Assembly: GCA_946902985.2 (NCBI GenBank)
Contig: OX336393.1
Coordinates: forward strand, 364,480,779-364,544,778
Source of the DNA: Meconema thalassinum
Lineage: Eukaryota > Arthropoda > Insecta > Orthoptera > Tettigoniidae
DNA length: 64,000 bases
Direction of reading: 5' to 3'
In this document: positions 54,686-64,000 of the stretch, one piece after another
How positions within the stretch are numbered: the first letter of the stretch is position 1
Layout: each line of letters begins with the position of its first letter
The notes under the pieces: model-generated
Told to the model about the DNA's origin: nothing
The model's input: the letters and a program-made list of their open reading frames with translations, nothing else
The model's database searches: none
Position numbers and translations under genes: made by a program

Positions 54686-55199
54686 AGATATGTATTATTA
54701 TTATTTTACTTTTATTCATGAGCTTACAGTATATATGCTTATTTTATATTTCAGTATGGATCATAATCATGCTGGATGTTCTTCAGTAAGTATCACTGAT
54801 CCTGATGTAGAGTCTGTTGTAAATTAATGGCTCCAAGAAGAAGAAACCCAAAGTTAAAAAATTCCTCTCGGCACGCTGGAAGGCGGAGGTAGATTTCACC
54901 GGGAAAACTAGGGGATAGGCTATAATAGGCAAAATATGCAGGTTTTCGTAGGAGGATCAGACCTCATTTATTGCGAGAAAGTATTATACAATTGGAGGTT
55001 AATTAACTTTTTTTTTCGTTTTTCTATGCATATTTCTATAATTTTATTGTCTTATGGGGATGGTAACCTCCTTGTCATTTGGGGTTCATTTTTATTTATA
55101 CTTGTGATCAGACTGTCCTTATGCAAGGTTTGGAACTGATGTGTGACTATCTAACAGCCTGTCACTTCTTCAAGCAAAATTTTATCTCCCGCAGAGATG

Positions 55200-55575
55200 T
55201 TGGTTGGTTCCTCAGTTTAGGGGCTGCGACAACGTGATCATGTAACCCCCGGTACATTGGGTGTGTGTAGAATCTGTCTGATAAACGGTGTTAATTGTGA
55301 TGACTGTATTAGTCTATAATTCAGGTAAGGTCTTCAGACGGTCAATTTTAAGTAGTAGTTCCTAATTTTGTATACTATCGTCAACTACACCTAGCTGTGA
55401 ACTTGGCTACTAGATGCCACCGCCAACAGCAACTTGCAACGCACGTTGGAACTTCCCCTCCAAAGGAAAACATGCTGAGGGATTGTTAGCGCTCTTAGAA
55501 AATCCGACGACTTTGGCCGGCTTTGATCCAGCGACCTTGGGCATAGAAGTTCAGCATGCTACCAGTTAGCCGCTT
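55200..55575 (-). mobile_element. SINE family B (copy B6)
   Basis: An antisense family B with its terminal block at the left (ttggttcctcagtttagggg) and a head remnant at the right. The B box has mutated (ggctttgatcca). It is the left-arm partner of B7. Confidence 0.75.
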
Positions 55576-55592
55576 CCCATAGAGTCAGTTGG

Positions 55593-56769
55593 AACAAGAA
55601 GTTCCGTGACAAACTAAAGAGCCTACTTTTCATGCCAATGATTATTCTACAGTATATGAACCTACTGTATCTAGAATAATGACGAAATTAAGTTGGTAAT
55701 ATCGAAATGTCAAATTAGTTCGAAATATTCCTGGTATAATGTAGCCTAATAGAGCACTACAGTTGGCAGCCCTGGTGACGGAATATATTCTTAGTTCCAT
55801 CTCTTAAGGTACAGAATACAAAATTTGGTTGAAGTCCAATGGACGTTACATGCAGTTAGACATTGGAATCTATCAGCACTCGTAATAGCATGTTGGCAAG
55901 CGGGTGCTGGTTAGATATAATCGGAAATATTATGATATCTTGTTGTGCCAATTTTGGATGAAATCCATTTGTTAGTGAAGTTACACGTATTTTAAAATAG
56001 GAACTATCAGCAAGTAACGAATCATGTTGGCAGCACTGACCTATATTAATTACTCCAAATTAATCTAGAGTGTCAGGTGCTATACGTGTGCAAAGTATAC
56101 AGCTAAAAACATATAGACAGCATTTATTAACAGTTGGCAGCCCTGATAGCTCTTAAGAATACTTAAAGCCAAATCTGTTATGTTACACATAGCACATACG
56201 AAATTTGGTTGAAATCCAACTGATAGTATAGAAGTTACATGTATTTAAAAATTGGTCCTATCAGCAGGCTTAAAATCATGTTGGTAGAAGTGAAGTATAT
56301 AAGTTACTCCAAATTAATCAAAAATGTCAGATACTATACGTGTGCATAGTTTAAAGCTGTCGGCTTGCATACTTCAGATATATTGGTATTTGGATGAAGA
56401 AAATAGAGAGAGCAATTATTAACAGTTGGCAGCACTGCTGGCTCTTAAAAATACACCCAGTTATATCTGTTTATGTACACATATTACATACAAAATGTGG
56501 TTGAAATCCAATTGATAGTGTAGAAGTTATATGCATTAAAAATTGGACCTATCAGAAGGCTTAAAATTATTTTGACAACACTGGCATTTATGGCCTCCTG
56601 GAAATTAAACTGAAATAGTATTATCTACATGTGTGCCATGTTTGAAATAGCTCCCACGTATACCTTCCATGATATCCAATATGAAGCTCAAATTTCTAGT
56701 GCGTTTTTTCAGCAATTTGTAGCACTGACATCATTTTCAATTTTTGCAAAATGTGAAAAGTAGGCTAAA
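55593..56769 (-). mobile_element. Family T element (copy T3)
   Basis: It is collinear with T1 and T2, with the hairpin end at 55593 and the subterminal repeat at about 56755-56767. The microsatellite region is deleted near 56735. It lies in the left arm of the palindrome. Confidence 0.8.
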
Positions 56770-57356
56770 AATGAATGTGACCTACTGCAGTGGCGTTGTC
56801 TTGGCAACCTCTGATAGCTCATCCCTCATCAATTTCGAAGGGTTGTCATGGTAACCTCTGATAGCACTTGGCATTTTCTTTAATTCCGAAATCGTTTTTC
56901 TCATCCCTTGGCGTAATGGTGGATCAGATCAAAAATTCTTTCAGACAAAAGTTTTAGGTAATTATTAGGGAAATATTTTCCATTTCGTACGGTTTTGATA
57001 TTGTGCCTATTAAGAGAGATATGATTAATGTTTCCCGAAAAACACACTTTTTCCCGCCCCTTTGGTCAATGGTTGGTGCTATCAAAAAACTTTTCAAACA
57101 TAAATTTTAGGGCCTTATTCGACACATAGTATGAACTTTAAATGGATTCAGTATTTCAAATATTAAGAGAGTTATAGCGATATTTCACTTTTTCGAGAAA
57201 AAAAAGCCCCCCCCCCCCCCATTTTCACCCCCTTCGACCGATTTTGCCCATTAACGAACTCGACCGAGATTTTAAGGGGATACATATTATGTAATAAATT
57301 CAAAGTGATTGGTGCAAAATTACGGCAGTTATCGTGTCCACAAGAAACTGATATAT

Positions 57357-57666
57357 ATACATAGGCCTATACAGGGTATCCCACCTAACTCTGCGACCTC
57401 AAATATTATCGTAATGAAACAAGATGTGAAAAATCTACTTGCACAGGAATGTAGCCACGTGAGGGGTTCACACAATGGGTGGATATGCAAAATCCAGGAA
57501 ATTATAACAATACCACTTTTAACGCAAAGTTACATTTTAGGTAGATTTCATTAGAAAGCTAACTATTGCAATGGGTACCATGTTTCGACTTCCGGAAAAT
57601 TTTGACATACCACCGTCAGTTCAAAAGTATATATATAATTTATGTATATATGTATCTATCTATATA
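57357..57666. repeat. Palindrome spacer with mariner terminus
   Basis: The block acagggtatcccacctaact (57372-57391) matches, inverted, the right terminus of the DD41D-type element near 62700-62720. The following 180 bp match 62530-62700 inverted, then family X sequence. It ends in (TA)n. The spacer therefore carries a remnant of a mariner-type element. Confidence 0.65.
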
Positions 57667-58242
57667 TATATATCAGTATTTTGTGGACACGATAACTGCC
57701 GTAATTTTGCACCAATCACTTTGAAGTTTTAAATAATATGTATCCCTATAAAATCTCGCTCGAGTTCGTTAATGGGCAAAATCGATCGAAGGGGGTGAAA
57801 ATGGGGGGCTTTTTTTTCCAAAAAGTGAAATTTCGCTATAACTCTCTTAATACGTGAAATATCGAATCCATTCAAAGTTCATAATATGTGTCGGATAAGT
57901 GCCAAAAATGTATGTCAAAAACGTTTTTTGATAGCACCAACCATTGACCAAAGGGGTGGAAAAAAGTGGGTTTTTCGGGAAACATTAATCATATCTCTCT
58001 TAATAGGCACAATATCAAAACCGTACAAAATGGAAAATATTCCCCTAATAATTACCTAAAACTTTTGTCTGAAAGAATTTTTGATATGACCCACCATTAC
58101 GCCAAGGGATGAGAAAAATTATTTCGGAATTTTAAAAAATGCCAAGTGCCATCAGAGGTTACCATGGCAAAGCTTTTAAATTGATAAGGGATAATCTATC
58201 AGAGGTTGCCAAGACAACGCCATTGACGAGATCACATTCATT

Positions 58243-59837
58243 TTTAGCCTACTTTTCACACTTTTCAACAAGTAGTTCCGTGAAGAACTATACAGCCTAT
58301 TTTCATATATCCTGCTCATGTTAATTGCCTCTATCAACATACAAAATTTCAGTTTAATTGCTGTAACAGATTCGTTGATATTGAGAACCGTCTAAATATT
58401 TCAGATGGTCGCCAGGTTGGATTTTTATTTTTGTACTATTACATTAAGATTATTGTGCACGTGTGGTATTCAAACTTCAATCGCCTGATTAGAACACAAG
58501 AAGTAAAAACGAGATTTTAAAATTACGCACAGCAGCCATCTTGTGATTATGCAAACAATTGAAATAAATTAGATGCCAGTGGATCAACATTTGTATATGC
58601 ATTTAACGTGCAACGTTTCACGGCACTCGGATAGTTAATTCGCGAGAAACGTCCATTTAAATATTAATACTTCGTGTCGCCTTCATGTTGGATTAGTGCT
58701 CACCAGGTTACTGAAAGTCCTATAGGTGAACATATGTTCATAGTCTCTATGAACATAAAAACATTCAGTTTGGTTGCTGTAAAAGATTCATAGATATTGA
58801 GAACCGTCAAAATATTTCGGAAGCTTGCCATTTAGGATCGTTATATGTATAGGCCATAGAATTATGTACCATTCAAGGACAATTATTGCCTAGGTTCATT
58901 ATTCAAACTTTCACTTCGATCGCATGATTACGACAAAAGAAATAAAATCTTAATTTTAAAATTTCACACAGCCGCCATCTTGAGGTTATGTAAAAAATTG
59001 AATTAAATTAGATGACACTGCATTACAAACTGAAAAATCATTTACTGTACCACATTTCACGGCGCTCAGAGAGTTAAATCACGAGAAAAGTCTATTAAAA
59101 TATTTCAAATTCGCATGGTCGCCATGTTCGTTTTGTACTTTAGAGGTTTATGAAATATACATAGGTAAACTTGTATCAGTACCCTGTATCACCGTACAAA
59201 ATTGCAGGGTGATATCTGTAATAGTTTCGGAGATATAGAATGTCAGTGAAATATTTCGCACAGCCGCCATGTTGAGGTTATGTAAACAATTGAACTAAAT
59301 TAGACTTCAATGCATTACATTGTGTATAAACAATTGCTGTACCAAGTTTCATTACGTTTGGATAGTTAAATCGCGAGAAAAGTCTATTTAAAAGTCTCAA
59401 CTTCGCTTGGCCGCCATGTTGGTTTTGTAGTCACCAGGTGTTTGAAAGTCTCATTGGTGAACTTCTAGTAGTGCCCTTTATCACAGTACACAATTTCAGG
59501 GCGATATCGGTAATTTTTTCGGAGATATTGAATGCTAATGAAATATTTCGCACAGCCGCCATGTTGGATTGGTGAGACGTAACAAAATTTGAAGGGCACG
59601 GTCGAGGTCGCCGGGAATAGCGCTATGAACTTACCGAGTTTCATTGAAATCGCTCCAGCCGTTTAGATTTTATTAGGGGGACACACACACACACCTCACG
59701 CACACACACACACACACACGGACAAAAGGTGATCTCATAAGCCTATTTTTTCAAAATTGAAAATAGGCTAAAAATGAGGAAAAAGTAGACTTATAAGATA
59801 TATCCGGGAAAATGTGTCTGTCCTTCTGTCTGTCTGG

Positions 59838-59874
<37 letters not shown>

Positions 59875-60874
59875 CCCCCCCCCCCCCCCGCTATCAACTC
59901 GTAAACGGCTGCAGCAATCGAAACCAAATTTAGTATGAGTAAAGATGTATACCGGAATATCTCAGGCCCATATTTGAAAAAGATGCCAGTGCTACCAACT
60001 GCTAAAAAAACGCACTAGAAATTTGAGCTCCATGTTGGATATCTTGGAAGGTATACATGGGAGCTATTATAAAATTGGCACACATTTAGATAATACTATT
60101 TCAGTTTAATTTCCAGGTGGCCATACATGACAGCGTTGCCAAAATAATTTTAAGCCTTCTGATAAGTCCATTTTTAAATGCATATAACTTCTACACTATC
60201 AATTGGATTTCAATCAAATTTTGTATGTAATATGTGTACATAAACGTATATGAATGAGTGTATTCTTAAGAGCCACCAGGGCTGCCAACTGTTAATAATT
60301 GCTCTCTATTTTGTATCCACATATAGCAGAAAGTATGCAAGCCGACAGCTTTAAACTATGCACACGTAAATTACCCGACATTTTACATTAATTTGGAGTA
60401 ACTTATTTACGTCAGTTCTACCAACATGATTCTAAGCCTGCTGATAGGACCAATTTTTAAATACATGTAACTTCTATACCAACAAATGGATTTCATCCAA
60501 AATTGGCACAAAAATATATAATATTTCAGATTATTTCTGACCAGCACTCGCATGACTTTGTTGCCAACATGCTTTTACGTGTACTATAGATCCAATGTCT
60601 AAATCCATGTAACATCCTTTGGACTTCAACCACATTCTGTACCTTAGGAGATGGAAGTAAGAATATATTCAGTCACCAGAGCTGCCAACTGTATTGCTCT
60701 ATTAGGCTACATTATGCCTAGTATACCTTATTTCGAACTAATTAAGACATTTCGATATTACCCACTTAATTTCATCATTATTCTAGATAGGTTCATATAC
60801 CGTAGATTAATCTATGGCATGAATCTTAATTTTAAGAAAAGTAGGCTCTTTAGTTCGTCACGGAACTTCTTGTT
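58243..60874 (+). mobile_element. Family T element (copy T4), interrupted by family S
   Basis: It is the inverted partner of T3 in the right arm. The non-hairpin end (tttttagcctacttttcaca) is at 58243, and the copy resumes at about 59772 (aaaaatgaggaaaaagtaga). A (TG)n tract at about 59838-59870 and poly(C) at 59872-59889 follow. It ends with the hairpin and cttgtt at 60874. Confidence 0.8.
58267..59771 (-). mobile_element. Family S element (copy S3), inserted in family T
   Basis: An antisense S copy of about 1.5 kb with its hairpin end (aacaagtagttccgtgaaga) at the left and agcctattttcaattttg at the right. It interrupts the first 25 bp of T4. No clear target-site duplication is seen at the junctions. 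It is absent from the matching site in the left arm, so it arrived after the inverted duplication formed. Confidence 0.85.
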
Positions 60875-60887
60875 CCATCTGACTATG

Positions 60888-61272
60888 AGGGAAGCGGCTA
60901 ACTGGTAGCATGCTGAACTTCTATGCCCAAGGTGCTGGTTCAAGGCCGGACAAAGTCGCCGGATTTTCTAAGAGCGCTAAAAATCCGTCAGCATGCTTTC
61001 CTTCGGAGGGGAAGTTACAACGTTCGTTGCAAGTTGCTGGTTGCGGTGGCATCTAGCAGCCAAGTTCGCAGCTAGGTGTCGTTGACGTTAGTATTTGGTA
61101 CAAAGTTAGGTACTACTACTTAAAATTGACCGTCTGCAGACCTTACCTGAATTACAGACTAATACAGTCATCACAAATAACACCGTTTATCAGACAGATT
61201 CTACACACACCCAATGTACACGGGGTTACATGACCACCTTGTCGCAGCCCCTAAACTGAGGAAACAAACCAA
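60888..61272 (+). mobile_element. SINE family B (copy B7)
   Basis: The head (agcggctaactggtagcatg) and body end with cagcccctaaactgaggaaa. The B box is degraded (ggttcaaggcc). It is the right-arm partner of B6. Confidence 0.75.
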
Positions 61273-61739
61273 CATCTCTGCGGGAGATAAAATTTTGCGT
61301 GAAGAAGTAACAGGCTGTTAGATAGTTACACATTAGTTCCAAACCTTGCATAAGGACAGTGTGATCACAAGTATAAAAATTAACCCCAAATGACAAGAAG
61401 GTTACCATCCCCATAAGACAGTAAAATGTTAAAAGTATGCATAGAAAGACGAAAAAATGTTAACTAACCTCCAATTGTAAAATACTTTCTCGCAATTAAT
61501 GAGGTCTGATCCTCCTACGAAAACCTGCATATTTTGCCTATTAATGCCTATCCCCTAGTTTGCCCGGTGAAATCTACCTCCGCCTTCCGGCGTGCCGAGA
61601 GGATTTTTTTTTTTAATGAAACATGTTTTTTCTAGCAAAATCAATAGTAAACATACAATTATTGATAACATAATTGGTTCACTTCTCTACACCTCGTACC
61701 TTCTGAAATAACTAAAGTTGTAGGTTACTAACCAACGAC

Positions 61740-62722
61740 AATGGAGTATCAATGTTTGGTGCGGTATCACTGGCAACCGTATTGTAGGTCCCTATTTTTA
61801 TCAGGGAACACTAAACAGACAGCGATATGCATCATTTCTTCAAGGCACGTTACCCCTTCTCATGGAGGACGTGGGATTTGAAACTCGTGTATCAATGTGG
61901 TTCCAGCATGATGGGTGCCCCGCACATTTCGCACGTTTTGCCAGAGATGTAATGGATGAGAAGTTTCCAAATCTGTGGATAGGACGTGGTGGTCCTGTGA
62001 GATCGCCAGCACGGTCCCTCGACTTGACGCCATTAGACTACTTTCTCTGGAGCGCATTGCAAGATAGTCTATCAGGAAGTCCCAACTACAATAGCGAATA
62101 TGCAACAGCCTATTACTTCGGCGTGTGCGGAAATAGCTGTGGAAACACTGGGATCTGTACAACGCTCTGTTGTTCACCGTCTACAGAAGTGCATTGATGC
62201 AAACGGTGGTCACATTGAACATCCGCTGAAATGACACATTTTCATCAGTTAAGATGTTACTGCTTACTTGTGAATGTCTCTTCCATGATGGATGTAATTT
62301 AAAAACATGACGTTTCTTTAAGCTATAGGCCACAAGTTTGTTTAGGAAATCGGTAATTGTTAATTTTGAACTATGTGTACAGTTCTACACATTTGTTAAA
62401 CTTGACAAACAGTGTCTCCATTGCCATTCCTCTACAACGTTAGTTATTTGAGAAGTTACGGGGTTTAGAGATGTGAAACCAATTCCGTTATCAATAATTG
62501 TATGTTTACTATTGATTTTTCTAGAAAAAACATCTATGTTCCATTTTAAAAACAGGTAACTTTGCGTTAAAAGTGGTATTGTTATAACTTCCTGTATTGT
62601 GCATATCCTCCCATTGTGTGACCCCCTGACGTGGCTACATTCCTGCGCAAGTAGATTTTTCAAATTTTGTTTCATTTTGATAATATTTGAGGTTGCAAAG
62701 TTAGGTGGGACACCCTGTATAC
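61740..62722 (+). mobile_element. Mariner-type DD41D element, 3' half
   Basis: It contains the C-terminal part of a transposase, then about 500 bp of 3' sequence ending gttaggtgggacaccctgta (62700-62719), a typical terminal sequence for these elements. The 5' half is missing and the left junction is with an AT-rich, A-run-bearing block. Confidence 0.75.
61742..62217 (+). pseudogene. DD41D-like (rosa-type) transposase C-terminal fragment
   Basis: The frame reads NVWCGITGNRIVGPYFYQGT, then the second catalytic Asp in SMWFQHDGCPAHFARF and the third in SLDLTPLDYFLWSALQD. Forty-one residues separate these Asp residues, matching the DD41D group of mariner-like transposases rather than DD34D or DD34E. 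The first catalytic Asp region lies upstream of the break and is absent. After about 62080 a frameshift scrambles the C-terminus. A 5' half of a related copy lies at 25450-26250. Confidence 0.8.
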
Positions 62723-62739
62723 ATATATACATATATATA

Positions 62740-62875
62740 TTATATATAAACTTTTGAACTGACGGTGGTTTTGGGGTCTAGGGGATGTGAAACGCGAAGA
62801 TATGTCGAAATTTTCCGGATGTCGAAACAGGGTACCCATTGCAATAGTTAGCTTTCTAATGAAATCTACCTTAAA
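62740..62875. repeat. Repeat family X fragment
   Basis: It is collinear with 51555-51690 (cttttgaactgacggtggtt and gatgtgaaacgcgaagatat), preceded by a (TA)-rich stretch. Confidence 0.75.
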
Positions 62876-62952
62876 ATGTTCGAAGAAGATATGCAGATCC
62901 TGTGTAACAGAGAAATAGTTGAACACATGCTGGATCTTCTTCTTCTTCTACC

Positions 62953-64000
62953 TTATCCGATACGGACGTTGGCTACCACCATGGCTAACACCTTCTTATC
63001 CTGTGCAATCCTGAAGAGTTCCGTGGAAGACAGCCCAAACCACGTTTTTAAATTATCCATCCAAGTTATTCGCCTCCTTCCTGGTCCACGCCGTCCTTCA
63101 ATTTTACCCTGAAGTATAACTTGGAGCAGACGGTATTTTGGATTCCTCATCATGTGTCCCAAGTATTCCAATTTCCTCTTCTTAATTGTGTTTAACAGCT
63201 CAGGTTGGCTGCTCACACGCTGAAGAACCTCGGCATTACTCACATGTTCTGTCCACGAAATTTTAAGAATCCGCCGGTATATCCACATTTCAAAAGCTCG
63301 AATCTTCTTTTCTGTAGCTACGGACAAGGTCCAAGCTTCAACACCATAAAGAAGGGTGGAGACAACATAACACTTCACAACTCTTTTCTTAAGCGTCATA
63401 CTGAGATCTCGACAGCATAGTAGTTGTTTCATTGTCATAAAGATGGATCTAGCCTTCTCTATACGGCATCTTATTTCAACCGAAGGATCCCAATTCTCAT
63501 TAATATTCTGTCCTAAATAAACCAAACTCTTGACTCGCTCAATCTGATGTCCATCGACTAAAAGGACTTGTGACAATACTGGTTTTCGCGATATTATCAT
63601 ATATTTTGTTTTCTTAATGTTGAGGTCAAGGCCATATTGTTTACTCTTTTGATACACCATAGTAACAATCTCTTTAAGTCCTTCGAAACTATTTGCAATC
63701 AATACAGTATCATCTGCGTACCGTATATTATTAATATAATTACCATTGACCTTAATACCTTGTTGAATGCCATCAAGTGCCTCGGAGAAAATCTGTTCTG
63801 CATAGATATTATAAAGAAGTGGTGAAAGAATGCATCCTTGTCTCACACCACGCATTATTTCCACTGATCTCGATATATGTCCATCAATTCTGATACTAGC
63901 CTTTTGACCCCAGTATAAATTAATGATGATCAGAATGTCTTTCTCATCTATTCCTGAGTTCTTGAGTGCATTATACAACTTATCATGCTGACAACGGTCA
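62953..64000 (-). CDS. Non-LTR retrotransposon reverse transcriptase, C-terminal part, open to the window edge
   Basis: The minus-strand frame is open from 64000 to a stop at 62953, so the 5' part lies outside the window. At the edge it reads DRCQHDKL, where the first RT catalytic Asp motif is expected. It continues with MRGVRQGCILSPLLYN (template-gripping motif), NNIRYADDTVLIAN (the YADD active site), SLVYLGQNINENWD, and the post-RT block IRAFEMWIYRRILKISWTEH to RGPGRRRITWMDNLKTWFGL. No frameshift or stop interrupts about 349 codons, unlike the other LINE relics here, so this copy is comparatively young. The domain pattern suggests RTE-type or a related clade. An endonuclease domain would be expected upstream. 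Confidence 0.9.
   Translation of the reverse strand, partial: DRCQHDKLYNALKNSGIDEKDILIIINLYWGQKASIRIDGHISRSVEIMRGVRQGCILSPLLYNIYAEQIFSEALDGIQQGIKVNGNYINNIRYADDTVLIANSFEGLKEIVTMVYQKSKQYGLDLNIKKTKYMIISRKPVLSQVLLVDGHQIERVKSLVYLGQNINENWDPSVEIRCRIEKARSIFMTMKQLLCCRDLSMTLKKRVVKCYVVSTLLYGVEAWTLSVATEKKIRAFEMWIYRRILKISWTEHVSNAEVLQRVSSQPELLNTIKKRKLEYLGHMMRNPKYRLLQVILQGKIEGRRGPGRRRITWMDNLKTWFGLSSTELFRIAQDKKVLAMVVANVRIG

Larger units (their letters stand above)
54873..61603. repeat. Giant imperfect inverted repeat (palindrome)
   Basis: The left arm 54873-57356 and right arm 57667-61603 are inverted copies over their whole length. The order from outside in is: a unique block (54873-55200 / 61275-61603), a family B SINE (B6/B7), a family T element (T3/T4) and family X sequence. 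The right arm is longer only because it carries a family S element of about 1.5 kb. Aligned stretches differ by scattered substitutions and small indels, which I judge at roughly 5-10 percent. A 310-bp spacer lies at the centre. Confidence 0.92.

Overview
This window looks like an intergenic stretch of a large, repeat-rich insect nuclear genome, probably a polyneopteran such as an orthopteran or stick insect. That assignment is an inference from three things: the kinds of transposable element present (several tRNA-headed SINE families, degraded non-LTR retrotransposons, Tc1/mariner and hAT elements), the low coding density, and eukaryotic signals such as microsatellite-tailed retroposons. There are no prokaryotic operons, no CRISPR arrays and no rRNA. 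Every tRNA-like sequence I saw is the head of a SINE.

Layout. 1-5.3 kb: nested SINEs followed by two LINE relics, one split by a SINE. 5.7-8.7 kb: a non-coding element with a 3' hairpin (family T), a SINE and a perfect 34-bp inverted repeat. 8.7-10.6 kb: a hAT-like element holding a second hAT-like element and a SINE. 11.1-13.8 kb: LINE 3' ends and a third hAT-like element. 14.7-20.9 kb: family S and family T elements with two fold-back repeats between them. 21-29.5 kb: LINE-in-LINE and SINE insertions, plus a DD41D mariner 5' half. 30-36 kb: a MITE, nested SINEs, a diverged tandem array, and a family S copy carrying a near-perfect palindrome. 36.6-37.5 kb: a LINE reverse-transcriptase relic. 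39.8-43.4 kb: a broken Tc1-like element, then a hAT element with a BED-type zinc finger. 44-49 kb: coding relics and unclassified sequence. 50.1-51.5 kb: an intact Tc1-like DD34E transposon. 52.0-52.7 kb: the one good candidate for a host gene, a secreted cysteine-containing protein. 54.9-61.6 kb: a giant imperfect inverted repeat with arms of about 2.4 kb. 61.7-62.7 kb: a DD41D mariner 3' half. 62.95 kb to the end: a LINE reverse transcriptase open to the window edge.

The most notable signals are these. (1) Ultra-short retroposons of 45-68 bp consist only of a LINE-type 3' hairpin plus tail; each is flanked by perfect target-site duplications, and all begin at nearly the same base. (2) Two related non-coding families (S and T) have 13-bp subterminal inverted repeats, a microsatellite and a terminal hairpin, resembling non-autonomous Helentrons. 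(3) The 6.7-kb palindrome. (4) A full-length, apparently intact DD34E transposase with perfect 36-bp inverted repeats. (5) A SINE and a LINE in the same window share a 3' end.

The elements do not form a pathway. Their relationships are parasitic: LINEs presumably supply reverse transcriptase to SINEs with matching tails, and the intact Tc1-like copy could act on the broken one, which has identical termini.
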